A DNA stretch of 8,710 nucleotides from Gp6-AA40 sp035496255 (GCA_035496255.1 DATJEU010000046.1:1-8710); one strand, 5' to 3'. Counted from the stretch's first letter, positions 1-5,566 are shown. The notes: generated by a model from the letters alone, not told the origin. A program made the numbers and translations.

Positions 1-846
1 CAGGTGCGTCGCCTGCACCGCTTCTGACGACAGCATCCGCTCGGTTGAGATGCCGGTCTCACGGAGCAGCACGGTGCCGCGCGCGTCGAGATCTTCGAGG
101 TACGGGCTGACCTCGGCAATGAGATCGCCGAACCCGGGAAGCTTCTCCGCGAGCTGCTCGGCGGTGGGCCGCGGCTTGCCGGTCTCGCGGCCCGGCTGCC
201 GGAAGCCGCCAAACGAAATGAAGCCCCGATCCCACAGCTGATGCCGCAGCAGGCAGAGGAGAAACACGATCTTCGGTGGACGCGGCGTGCGGTTGAGCGA
301 GACGAATCGCCGGGACCGCACCGGCGGCCGTGCCTCGAACGCCGCGAGCCCCTGCTCGAAGCGTTGCGGACCGGTCGCGGCGAGCTCGCCCATCGTCGAC
401 CAGGTCCAGTAATCGTGAGCAAACACGCTGACCCGTTCTGCGATGCCCGTTGCGTCGCAGTGCGCCGTGTAGCCGGGCCCGTAGCTGCGATCCTGCGTGA
501 GGTAGATGCACTGGCGCGGTGTCGCCCCGACGGCCTGAATGGCGTTGTGCAGCCGCACCGTCCGATCGGGGCTGTGATCGGCAGCCTCGGTGGACGCGTC
601 GAGAATCAGGCTGACTCGTCCCTCGCGGATGCCGTCCATCAGTGGTGGCGGCAACGACGCGGTCCGCAGGCGCTCGAACTTGCGATCCACCTCGGCCAGC
701 AGGACGACGTTGATGGCCGGGTCGCCAGTCCCGAGCGGTACGAGCCGGACACGAGGGTCGGGGAGGTGCTGGAAGAGGTGCTGGCCGTCTCCGGCCACCG
801 CAACCGTCAGCAGGCCAGTCGCGGAAAAGGTCTCCACAGAGGTCAT
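1..846 (-). CDS. Edge-truncated protein with glycosyltransferase-like 'SLNRxPRP' motif
   Basis: The minus-strand frame from ATG at 846 stays open for 282 codons and runs off the left edge, so the C-terminus is missing. An AGGA (rc of 854-857) lies 7 nt before the start and supports it. Visible features: hydrophobic strand-like segments near residues 12-18, 45-52 and 78-83, a Trp/Tyr-rich stretch at 142-150 (FAHDYWTWS), and F-V-SLNRTPRP at 181-190 followed by a hydrophobic helix and RGFISFGGF at 207-215. The 'F(V/L)SLNRxPRPxR...LL...GlxSf' pattern is one I associate with poorly characterised glycosyltransferase-like proteins of polysaccharide loci and some phages. That link is from memory and moderate at best. 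In those proteins the diagnostic 'TEK..KP' and 'GF.TF' motifs come after the point where this window ends. There is no signal peptide or clear membrane helix at the N-terminus, so it is probably cytosolic. The gene is transcribed away from the 81-aa gene at 932. An ORF on the opposite strand across 241-918 is judged its shadow. Confidence 0.72.
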   Translation of the reverse strand, partial: MTSVETFSATGLLTVAVAGDGQHLFQHLPDPRVRLVPLGTGDPAINVVLLAEVDRKFERLRTASLPPPLMDGIREGRVSLILDASTEAADHSPDRTVRLHNAIQAVGATPRQCIYLTQDRSYGPGYTAHCDATGIAERVSVFAHDYWTWSTMGELAATGPQRFEQGLAAFEARPPVRSRRFVSLNRTPRPPKIVFLLCLLRHQLWDRGFISFGGFRQPGRETGKPRPTAEQLAEKLPGFGDLIAEVSPYLEDLDARGTVLLRETGISTERMLSSEAVQATHL

Positions 847-931
847 CGAAGCGTCCTAATTGTAGCTGTCGTGGCTCTGGCGTTTGGTATCCGAGTTGCT
901 GTCAGTCACCCTACTTAATCGGAGAGCCGTT
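847..931. promoter_or_regulatory. Divergent intergenic region, likely promoters for both flanking genes
   Basis: This 85-nt gap lies between the divergent starts at 846 (minus) and 932 (plus). It must hold the 5' signals of both genes. An SD-like AGGA (minus, 854-857) and GGAGAG (plus, 921-926) sit inside it. It is slightly more AT-rich than its flanks, for example CTACTTAATC at 911-920. I could not assign a convincing -35/-10 pair on either strand. Confidence 0.4.
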
Positions 932-1177
932 ATGACCGTTCAGATGTTCTGTCGCAGCGGTGAACAGGAGGCTATCAAAGGCGGGGTTCATGCGGCCGCC
1001 GGCGCGCTGGCGCTGGTCATGGCCGCATACAACGGCACCGCCTGGTACTACCGCCACCAGGTCCACCTGGGCGCCAACGCCGTCATTTATAGCCTGGTCG
1101 TCGCCTGGGAACTCAAGCAGACGCTGCACCACGTGCGGCAATCGGTCTGCGAGGAGGAAACCGCCCGCGCCGCGTAA
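932..1177 (+). CDS. 81-aa small membrane protein, unknown function
   Basis: The frame is open from 884, but ATG at 932 is chosen because GGAGAG at 921-926 lies 5 nt upstream of it; no such signal precedes 884. The product has two hydrophobic stretches, about residues 17-33 (GGVHAAAGALALVMAAY) and 46-60 (HLGANAVIYSLVVAW). They are joined by an aromatic/basic turn NGTAWYYRRH-like segment (residues 34-43, actual NGTAWYYRHQ), and the tail is charged (KQTLHHVRQ, then CEEETARAA). This predicts a small inner-membrane hairpin protein. Three histidines and two cysteines (C7, C73) are notable but form no motif I recognise. It is the first gene of a probable plus-strand run; the next gene starts 48 nt later. 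I recall similar short 'hypothetical' proteins in Acidobacteria with YNGTAWYxR and WELKQTLHH stretches, but no function is known to me. Confidence 0.7.
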   Translation: MTVQMFCRSGEQEAIKGGVHAAAGALALVMAAYNGTAWYYRHQVHLGANAVIYSLVVAWELKQTLHHVRQSVCEEETARAA

Positions 1178-1225
1178 CCGGCCCGCTTTCGCAGCCGGCA
1201 CGAGCCGGAATACGATCGCGGCGGT

Positions 1226-2287
1226 ATGCTCGTCCGATGCACCGCCGCGGCGGTCCTGCTCGTCACGTTCGCCTTCAGCGCGGCCGCTGCCCGTGAACTG
1301 GACATCTATTTCATCGACGTCGAAGGCGGGCAGTCCACCCTGATGGTGACGCCGGCCGGCGAATCCCTGCTGATCGACACCGGTTACGCCCAGCGCGGTC
1401 AGCGCGGGGCTCCTCCCCTTCCACCCGGCGCGACCACCGGCCGCGATGCGCAACGCATCCTCGACACGATGGCTGAGGCCGGCATCGATCACATCGACTA
1501 CCTGCTCATCACGCACTTCCATTCCGACCACGCCGGCGCCGTGCCCGAGCTCGCGGCGCGCGTCCCGATCGGGACCTTCATCGATTACGGCGACCCGCTC
1601 GGCACGGATCGGCTCACGCGGGCCAGCTTCGCGGCCTATCAGCCGGTGCGCGCGGCGGCCCTGCATCACCTGATTCCCCGTCCCGGCGACCATCTGCCGC
1701 TGAAGGGTCTCGACACCGAAGTGGTCAGCGCCGGCGGTACGCTGATCGACAAGCCGGTTGGCGACGGCGAACCGAACCGCGCGTGCGTCGACGTCGAGGA
1801 TCATGTCGAGGACGGGACCGAGAACTATCGCTCGATCGGCGTGCTGTTCAAGTACGGTGCGTTCCGGTTTCTCGACGTCGGCGATCTCAGCGGCAACACC
1901 TTGACGCGGCTGGCGTGCCCGCGCGACATGATCGGCCACGTGTCGGCGTATCTGATCGCGCATCACGGCGACTACGACACCAGCATTCCCGCGCTCTATG
2001 CGGCACTGTCGCCGCAGGCGGCGATCATGAACAATGGCGCGACCCGTGGCGGCAACGCGGCGGCGTTCGGCGCGGTCCGCCGGTCGGGCGCGGTCGGCGA
2101 TCTCTGGCAGTTGCACACCAGCGCCGACAAGGAAGCGGTGAACGCCCCGGACGAGTTCATCGCCAACGTCGATGACGGCACCCACACGGCGTTCAACCTC
2201 AAACTGAGCGCCTTCAGCAACGGCAGCTTCCGGATCGCGAACCCGAGAACGGGATTTACGAAGCTCTATCCGACGCGAAAGAATTAG
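1226..2287 (+). CDS. Secreted metallo-beta-lactamase-fold hydrolase (ComEC/Rec2-like)
   Basis: 353 aa. Residues 1-22 form a signal peptide (MLVRC, then a hydrophobic core to SAAAA, cleavage near AAA|RELD), so the mature protein should be outside the cytoplasm. The mature start, LDIYFIDVEGGQSTLM (25-40), is the typical opening of the ComEC/Rec2-like MBL group ('v.fiDVGqGds'). LLIDTG is at 48-53, and the metal-binding motif H97-F-H99-S-D101-H102 follows in ITHFHSDHAGA. A later FLDVGD with D220 supplies the bridging aspartate and AHHG with H246/H247 a further ligand, so the two-metal site looks complete. The fold implies hydrolysis of an ester, phosphoester or lactam-type bond; the substrate cannot be read. 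Unlike true ComEC there is no membrane channel domain, and length is ordinary for stand-alone members. The stop is 2 nt before the next start, so the two genes are almost certainly co-transcribed. The SD before 1226 is weak (GCGGCGGT). A 424-codon ORF on the opposite strand at 911-2185 is rejected as a shadow. Confidence 0.9.
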   Translation: MLVRCTAAAVLLVTFAFSAAAARELDIYFIDVEGGQSTLMVTPAGESLLIDTGYAQRGQRGAPPLPPGATTGRDAQRILDTMAEAGIDHIDYLLITHFHSDHAGAVPELAARVPIGTFIDYGDPLGTDRLTRASFAAYQPVRAAALHHLIPRPGDHLPLKGLDTEVVSAGGTLIDKPVGDGEPNRACVDVEDHVEDGTENYRSIGVLFKYGAFRFLDVGDLSGNTLTRLACPRDMIGHVSAYLIAHHGDYDTSIPALYAALSPQAAIMNNGATRGGNAAAFGAVRRSGAVGDLWQLHTSADKEAVNAPDEFIANVDDGTHTAFNLKLSAFSNGSFRIANPRTGFTKLYPTRKN

Positions 2288-2289
2288 CC

Positions 2290-3465
2290 ATGCTCTCGCT
2301 CGTCCTCGCCCTCATGCTGCAGGCGCCGCCGGCGCAGACTGCCGCGGTCCGTCCGGGCACCGCGGTAATCGCCGGACAACTCAAGACCATCGACGGCGTC
2401 CCTGCCGCGGACGTACGGATTTCTGCGCTGCAGGCACCGCCGGCGAACGTCCGGCCGGAAGACGGGATCCAGTACTACATCGCACCGCCACCGGTCCGCA
2501 CGGTGCTGACCGACAAGGACGGACGCTATCGGCTGACGAACCTGCCACCGGGCCGTTACTTCGTTGCCGCCGGCATTCCCGGTCAGGACACGTACTATCC
2601 CGATGCCATCGAAGGGTCCGCGGCGACGATCCTGACTGTCGCGGGCGACACGACGACGACTGTGGATTTCGCACTGGTGACGCCGCTGGCCGGCCGGATC
2701 AGCGGGAAGGTCGTGCCGGCGCCGGACGCCGGGGCCGACGAGAAAGCGATCCTGTCAGGCGTGTTTCTGACCGATCTCGTGGAGGCACCGATCCAGCCTG
2801 ACGGCTCCTTCGAATTCGGCCGCGTACCGGAAGGCACCTATCTCGTCGATCTGTTTCCCAGCGTTCCCGGATTGCAGTCGGTGTTGTTCGACGTCAGCGA
2901 CAAGGACGTGAGCAACCTGCAGTTGCGCCGGCCGAAGCTGTACACCGTCAGCGGCCGATTCAACGTCGCGCACGGGCCGCTGCCATGGGCGCTGTTCGCG
3001 TTCTACACGTCCACCAGCTACGCCGCCGCCGACATCAAGGACGACGGCACCTTCACCGTGAAGCTGAATTCGGCAAAGCACTTCCCTGATCTCGGCGGCA
3101 TGCCGAGCGACTACGACCTGACGTCGCTGAAGCTGGGCAACGAGGATGTGACGAAAGGGCTCGTGGTCGGCGACCGCGACGTCACCGGCCTGGTGGTCAA
3201 CGTCTCGGCGCCGGACAATCTGCCGCGCCTGCACGGCCACATTACCGGCCTCCCGGCTGCGCAGCTCGCACGGCTGAAGGTGCAGATCAACGGACCGATC
3301 TTCGGCGTGCTGCAGTCGGCGGTGAAGTCCGACGGCTCGTTCGATTTTCCGGAAGTCGTGCCCGGAGCGTACTGGCTGAAGATCCTGCAGTACCCGCAGA
3401 TGGAGCCGCTCTACATCGCGATGGAGTGGGACAATCGCGACATCACGGTACCGGCCCCCAAGTAG
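2290..3465 (+). CDS. Secreted carboxypeptidase-regulatory-like (beta-sandwich) repeat protein
   Basis: 391 aa, starting 2 nt after the stop of the MBL gene. A short hydrophobic N-terminus (MLSLVLALMLQAPPAQTAA) looks like a signal peptide. The rest contains repeated beta-sandwich modules of CarboxypepD_reg type. The signature x-D-G-x-(F/Y)-x-(F/L)-x-x-(L/V)-P-x-G-x-Y-x-(V/L) appears at 75-92 (DKDGRYRLTNLPPGRYFV), 169-185 (QPDGSFEFGRVPEGTYL), in weaker form at 250-257 (KDDGTFTV), and at 346-363 (KSDGSFDFPEVVPGAYWL). Three to four modules are therefore likely. No catalytic motif, C-terminal membrane helix, TonB-plug or sorting signal is visible. Proteins of this type are abundant in Acidobacteria and are usually structural or carbohydrate/protein-binding envelope proteins; that role is inference here. 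It is the last gene of the plus-strand run and is followed immediately by a 9-bp GC hairpin. A start at GTG or a later ATG is possible but would remove the signal peptide. Confidence 0.88.
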   Translation: MLSLVLALMLQAPPAQTAAVRPGTAVIAGQLKTIDGVPAADVRISALQAPPANVRPEDGIQYYIAPPPVRTVLTDKDGRYRLTNLPPGRYFVAAGIPGQDTYYPDAIEGSAATILTVAGDTTTTVDFALVTPLAGRISGKVVPAPDAGADEKAILSGVFLTDLVEAPIQPDGSFEFGRVPEGTYLVDLFPSVPGLQSVLFDVSDKDVSNLQLRRPKLYTVSGRFNVAHGPLPWALFAFYTSTSYAAADIKDDGTFTVKLNSAKHFPDLGGMPSDYDLTSLKLGNEDVTKGLVVGDRDVTGLVVNVSAPDNLPRLHGHITGLPAAQLARLKVQINGPIFGVLQSAVKSDGSFDFPEVVPGAYWLKILQYPQMEPLYIAMEWDNRDITVPAPK

Positions 3466-3491
3466 GGCCGGTCTTGCTTTTCAGACCGGCC
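3466..3491 (+). terminator. 9-bp perfect GC-rich hairpin directly after the stop codon
   Basis: GGCCGGTCT (3466-3474) pairs perfectly with AGACCGGCC (3483-3491) around an 8-nt T-rich loop TGCTTTTC. It begins one base after the TAG of the upstream gene. No U-tract follows on the plus strand, so it is a terminator-like or 3'-end-stabilising hairpin rather than a textbook intrinsic terminator. Being palindromic, it could also act on the convergent minus-strand transcript. Confidence 0.65.
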
Positions 3492-3502
3492 GCATATCCG
3501 CG

Positions 3503-3519
3503 AAGCGACGACGACGCTT
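3503..3519. repeat. Small hairpin AAGCG/CGCTT
   Basis: AAGCG (3503-3507) and CGCTT (3515-3519) are complementary with a 7-nt loop ACGACGA. It is weak alone, but it lies between two stronger hairpins, making three in 82 nt. Confidence 0.35.
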
Positions 3520-3521
3520 GT

Positions 3522-3547
3522 CGCGACGGGCAGCCCTGCCCGTCGCG
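3522..3547. repeat. 26-nt near-perfect palindrome (12-bp arms)
   Basis: CGCGACGGGCAG (3522-3533) and CTGCCCGTCGCG (3536-3547) are exact reverse complements with only CC between them. As RNA or single-stranded DNA this gives a stable stem with a tight loop. It lies between convergent operons, so termination, transcript stabilisation or a REP-like element are all possible. No further copy was noticed in this window. Confidence 0.7.
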
Positions 3548-3557
3548 CCGATCGCAC

Positions 3558-3657
3558 ACATCGCCGATAGTTCAAGGAGATCGCGCGATGGCGGTATGGC
3601 TGCGGCGGCGCCACTGTGCACGTCGCGATCAGCATCACGTAAAACGGCCATGAGCGC
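3558..3657 (+). pseudogene. Degraded plus-strand copy of the short ORF at 3724-3840 (copy 1)
   Basis: This stretch aligns with the reverse complement of 3772-3860. An 11-nt block at its start matches 10/11, the core 3579-3603 matches 24/25, the next 12 nt match 5/12, then 3616-3627 match 11/12 and 3640-3657 match 15/18. In the frame shared with copy 2 it reads IARWRYGC....VHVA, then a 12-nt insertion (3628-3639), then TAA where copy 2 has GAA, then N-G-H-E-R against N-D-H-E-R. There is also one base fewer between 3568 and 3580 than in copy 2, which shifts the frame upstream, and a TAG lies just before TTC AAG GAG ATC. Together this looks like a decaying coding copy. It lies downstream of, and in the same orientation as, the beta-sandwich gene. 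I do not recognise the protein family. Confidence 0.45.
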
Positions 3658-3723
3658 GCCCCAAGCGGCGGCGGCAGTGATCCGCCACCGGCGCCCGGAT
3701 CGGCTCGTTATCGACACGATTCT

Positions 3724-3840
3724 TCACTGACGTACGGATCGCCCAGCCGACGCCGGCACCGTCAGCACACGGCGCTCGTGGTCGTTTTCCGCGACATGCA
3801 CCGGAACGACGTGGCAGCCATACCGCCGTCGCGCGATCAT
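3724..3840 (-). CDS. Possible 38-aa ORF or gene remnant (copy 2 of the mirrored pair)
   Basis: From ATG at 3840 this reads MIARRRYGCHVVPVHVAEND and continues HERRVLTVPASAGRSVRQ to TGA at 3724. The frame is also open upstream (...STEYIVDAVQ), back into the end of the response-regulator gene, without an obvious start. The recognisable part could therefore be the tail of a truncated gene. No SD precedes 3840. Support for past coding use comes from copy 1 (3558-3657): the differences keep the same frame over IAR-RYGC and VHVA, include synonymous CAC/CAT changes, and involve a 12-nt (4-codon) indel. It lies 83 nt after the regulator stop on the same strand. It may be a small real protein, a remnant or a repeat element; I cannot name a family. 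Confidence 0.3.
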   Translation of the reverse strand: MIARRRYGCHVVPVHVAENDHERRVLTVPASAGRSVRQ

Positions 3841-3923
3841 CTGAACGGCATCGACGATGTACTCAGTCGAGCGGCCACCGTCTTGCGTCAGGTCGCCTGG
3901 CGTGCGACCTGCGGTAACCGCTC

Positions 3924-4583
3924 TTACCGAATCACGCCGCGGCGCACGGCGTACAACACGATCTCCGCGGCGCTGTGGAGATCGAGCTTCTCCATGATGT
4001 GGCCGCGGTGTGTGTCGACGGTACTCGGGCTCACCGACAGGAGCGCCGCGATCTCCTTGTTCGTCTTCCCTTCCGCGATCAACTGAAAGATCTCGCGCTC
4101 GCGCGCGGACAGGGATTCGTACCGATCGGTGATGCCTTTGTCGGCGAGTTGCCGCACATAGTCGTCCAGCATCACGCGCGCGATCGCCGGGCTGAAGAAC
4201 GACTTGCCCACTGACACGGCGCCGACCGCCTGCATCAGGTCCACATCCGCCGAGTCCTTCAGCAGATAGCCGGTTGCGCCGGCCTGGAGAATCTGCGTCA
4301 CGTAGGCTTCGTCCGAATGCATGCTCAGCACGAGCACCCGCGTGGCCGGCACCCGCTTGGTGATCTGCCTCGTGGTCTCGATGCCGTTCAGCAACGGCAT
4401 GGCGACGTCGACGATGGCGACGTCGGGATGATGCTGTTCGGCAAGCCGGACGGCTTCGCGGCCGTTGTTGGCTTCGGCGACGACTTCCCAGTCGGAGCGC
4501 TCCTCCAGCACCTTACGCAGGCCCTGGCGGACCATCGTGTGATCATCGGCGAGCAGGATTCGCACGCGCGGCATCTCTCCCAT
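3924..4583 (-). CDS. NarL/FixJ-family response regulator (REC + LuxR-type HTH)
   Basis: 219 aa, the normal length for the family. The receiver domain (about 7-125) has the acidic pocket D13/D14, phospho-acceptor D59 in VDVAMP, switch residue S87 in LVLSMHS and conserved K109 in GYLLKD. A GerE/LuxR-type HTH covers about 157-213, with SLSAREREIFQLIAEGKTNKEIA and a recognition helix at VSPSTVDTHRGHIMEKL. It should be a phosphorylation-controlled DNA-binding activator or repressor. The likely partner is the HisKA_3 kinase at 6250-7659, which belongs to the matching class and flanks the same cluster; this pairing is inferred. Start: ATG 4583 is used. MPR at 4574 is possible, but its GGGAGAG lies immediately against the ATG. 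GGAAAG 11 nt before 4583 overlaps the end of a candidate short ORF (4592-4657), suggesting coupled translation. It is the last clear gene of the minus-strand operon. Confidence 0.95.
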   Translation of the reverse strand: MGEMPRVRILLADDHTMVRQGLRKVLEERSDWEVVAEANNGREAVRLAEQHHPDVAIVDVAMPLLNGIETTRQITKRVPATRVLVLSMHSDEAYVTQILQAGATGYLLKDSADVDLMQAVGAVSVGKSFFSPAIARVMLDDYVRQLADKGITDRYESLSAREREIFQLIAEGKTNKEIAALLSVSPSTVDTHRGHIMEKLDLHSAAEIVLYAVRRGVIR

Positions 4584-4591
4584 AGTACTGC

Positions 4592-4657
4592 TTACTTTCC
4601 AGTTCTTCGGTCACTTGTACACTTCCACTCCGGCTTCACTTCGCACTTCTCCTTCAT
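4592..4657 (-). CDS. Candidate 21-aa coupled small ORF, Lys-rich with two cysteines
   Basis: The start ATG (4657-4655) overlaps the TGA stop (4656-4654) of the upstream DUF5985 gene as ATGA. This is the same junction seen at 5183-5180 (ATGA) and, with GTG, at 4920-4917 (GTGA). The peptide begins MKEKCEVKPEWKC, continues with TSDRRTGK and ends with TAA at 4594-4592, 8 nt before the response-regulator start. It has C5 and C13, five lysines and two arginines, and no membrane segment. The DNA is strongly purine-rich on this strand (GAAGTG repeated at short intervals), unlike the flanking genes. The overlap pattern and compact fit argue for translation, but with 21 codons the reading frame could be chance. 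It could instead be a leader or spacer that carries ribosomes to the regulator gene. Confidence 0.4.
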   Translation of the reverse strand: MKEKCEVKPEWKCTSDRRTGK

Positions 4658-4920
4658 CGCTGCCGGTTCTTGTCGATCATCCCGGCAATCACCAGCAGGA
4701 ACGCGATCAGACGAGCGCCGTAGATATACGGCCGCGTTTCGTCCGTGGGGTCGGTGAACGCGAGCAGGCCCCACGACAGCGCCATCAGCGCGAACGCCGC
4801 ACCGAAGCATGCGAACAGCCGGTCGCGCTGCTGCCGCCAGAAGCGCGCGAAAAACAGCGCGTTCGCCGCGGCGGCGGCCGCCGCGATCCCTTGCAATGCG
4901 GCGATATGCTGGGCGGTCAC
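4654..4920 (-). CDS. DUF5985-family small membrane protein (second of tandem pair)
   Basis: 88 aa from a GTG start (4920-4918) that overlaps the TGA of the preceding gene as GTGA. Hydrophobic segments cover about residues 8-25 (an Ala-rich helix with seven consecutive Ala), 36-54 (LFACFGAAFALMALSWGLL) and 67-81 (YGARLIAFLLVIAGM). Basic patches RFWRQQRDR (26-34) and DKNRQR (83-88) are consistent with cytosolic loops or tail. FxxRFWRxxRDRLFxxF followed by RPYxYxxRLxAFLLxxxxxxDKN is, from memory, the DUF5985 pattern; the family has no known biochemical role. It forms a tandem pair with the 88-aa gene just upstream and probably acts with it as a small inner-membrane complex. Its stop is in turn overlapped by the candidate 21-codon ORF. 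Confidence 0.85.
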   Translation of the reverse strand: MTAQHIAALQGIAAAAAAANALFFARFWRQQRDRLFACFGAAFALMALSWGLLAFTDPTDETRPYIYGARLIAFLLVIAGMIDKNRQR

Positions 4921-5183
4921 GAGTCGCCCTCCCAGATCAGCCCGACGAGCAGTGAAACGACCCCGGCCACGCCGGCAATCGTCCGCGGCACGGACAGGTC
5001 GGTGGCTTTGAAGAGCACGAGATCGAAGTAGACCAGCACGTTGTTGACGGCCAGGCCAGCAAACCCCACCGAGCTCCAGAGCAACAGCGGCGTCCGTCTC
5101 GCGAGGTAGCCGCGCAGCAGCAGCCAGGCGGCCACCAGGCTCGTGGTGGCACAGAGCAGGTAGATCGCTTCGAGGCCGCTCAT
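4917..5183 (-). CDS. DUF5985-family small membrane protein (first of tandem pair)
   Basis: 88 aa. The frame is open farther upstream, but ATG at 5183 is chosen because it overlaps the upstream gene's TGA as ATGA (5183-5180); a longer start would overlap that gene by many codons. Hydrophobic segments: about 5-24 (EAIYLLCATTSLVAAWLLLR), 32-51 (PLLLWSSVGFAGLAVNNVLV) and 67-83 (RTIAGVAGVVSLLVGLI), with RGYLARRT as the basic loop. LLLWSxxxFAGLAxNNVLxxxDLV is typical, as I recall, of the DUF5985 family, which often occurs as adjacent pairs. Membrane location is clear from the sequence, function is not. The gene ends GTGA into the second copy, so the two products are probably made in similar amounts. 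Confidence 0.87.
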   Translation of the reverse strand: MSGLEAIYLLCATTSLVAAWLLLRGYLARRTPLLLWSSVGFAGLAVNNVLVYFDLVLFKATDLSVPRTIAGVAGVVSLLVGLIWEGDS

Positions 5184-5566
5184 CGCCGCCTCCACCGGAA
5201 GGCGTCGGAGAAATCGTTCACGCTGCGGTGCGCGCGCCCCGCCGCCCATTGAAACAACGTGCGCGGCGAGGTGCGATAGATCGCCGCGACGCGGTGGACC
5301 GCCTCTTCGAGTTCGGGCGTCCCCGGGCGCAGGCGATATCGCACGTCATCCGAGATCCGGATGTCGAGCAGGTTGCGTGACGCGTACGCCTCGAGGATCC
5401 GGCGGGCGTCGCCGGGCGTCGTGCCGCTGTGGGCGGCCATCGTCCCGGCATCCCACCAGCGGGCATCCACGTCGATCAACGCCATCAGGACGGTGAGTTC
5501 CTCGATCGAACCGACGTAAGCGGCAAGAAACGCGCGGACCTCTTCCGGTAGTTGGTCAGTGACCAT
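5180..5566 (-). CDS. 128-aa soluble protein with winged-helix-like region, unknown role
   Basis: 128 aa from ATG 5566; AAGGGAGG lies directly upstream, with AAGG giving about 4 nt of spacing. There is no signal peptide or membrane segment. About residues 8-95 look like a winged-helix fold: helices EEVRAFLAAYVGSIEELTVLMALI (8-31), WWDAGTMAAHSGTT/PGDARRILEAYASRNLLDI (37-69), then a strand-like wing ISDDVRYRLRPGTP (71-84). A basic C-terminal tail AFRWRRR follows. The ETVL-type 'sieE(l)xvLlal...W....vA..lg......a...L..L...glL' layout resembles helix-turn-helix proteins that accompany DUF5985 genes, from memory. It could bind DNA or be a cytosolic adaptor for the membrane pair. It lies 12 nt after the secreted-protein gene and overlaps the next gene by 4 nt, so it is firmly part of the operon. 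Confidence 0.8.
   Translation of the reverse strand: MVTDQLPEEVRAFLAAYVGSIEELTVLMALIDVDARWWDAGTMAAHSGTTPGDARRILEAYASRNLLDIRISDDVRYRLRPGTPELEEAVHRVAAIYRTSPRTLFQWAAGRAHRSVNDFSDAFRWRRR

Larger units (their letters stand above)
3466..3923. other. Convergent intergenic region without a convincing intact gene
   Basis: This 458-nt gap separates the 3' ends of the plus operon (to 3465) and the minus operon (from 3924). It holds three consecutive hairpins (3466-3547) and two inversely oriented, diverged copies of one ORF-like sequence (about 3558-3657 plus and 3860-3772 minus). Several frames are open for 60-100 codons on both strands, but none has a good ribosome-binding site, recognisable motifs or plausible composition, so I call none of them a functional gene. 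Such open frames are expected by chance at this GC content. Confidence 0.6.

Noticed and set aside
241..918. 225-codon plus-strand open frame near the left edge
   Set aside because: The minus frame on the same DNA is open for 282 codons with an SD and a protein-like composition including SLNRTPRP; this plus frame is Arg/Val/His-rich with no SD.
1178..1225. Possible terminator or promoter in the 48-nt gap before the MBL gene
   Set aside because: No stable hairpin with U-tract and no convincing -35/-10 pair could be found; only GCC/GCG-rich short matches.
911..2185. Long open frame of 424 codons on the minus strand
   Set aside because: It lies opposite the MBL gene, whose frame has a signal peptide and intact HFHSDH, FLDVGD and AHHG motifs. 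The antisense product is rich in Arg/Ala/Asp/Val without motifs, as expected for a GC-driven shadow.
4865..4884. GCGGCGGCGGCCGCCGCG palindrome-like tract
   Set aside because: It encodes the poly-Ala run in the second DUF5985 protein, and the symmetry follows from Ala codons GCG/GCC, so no separate regulatory role is needed.
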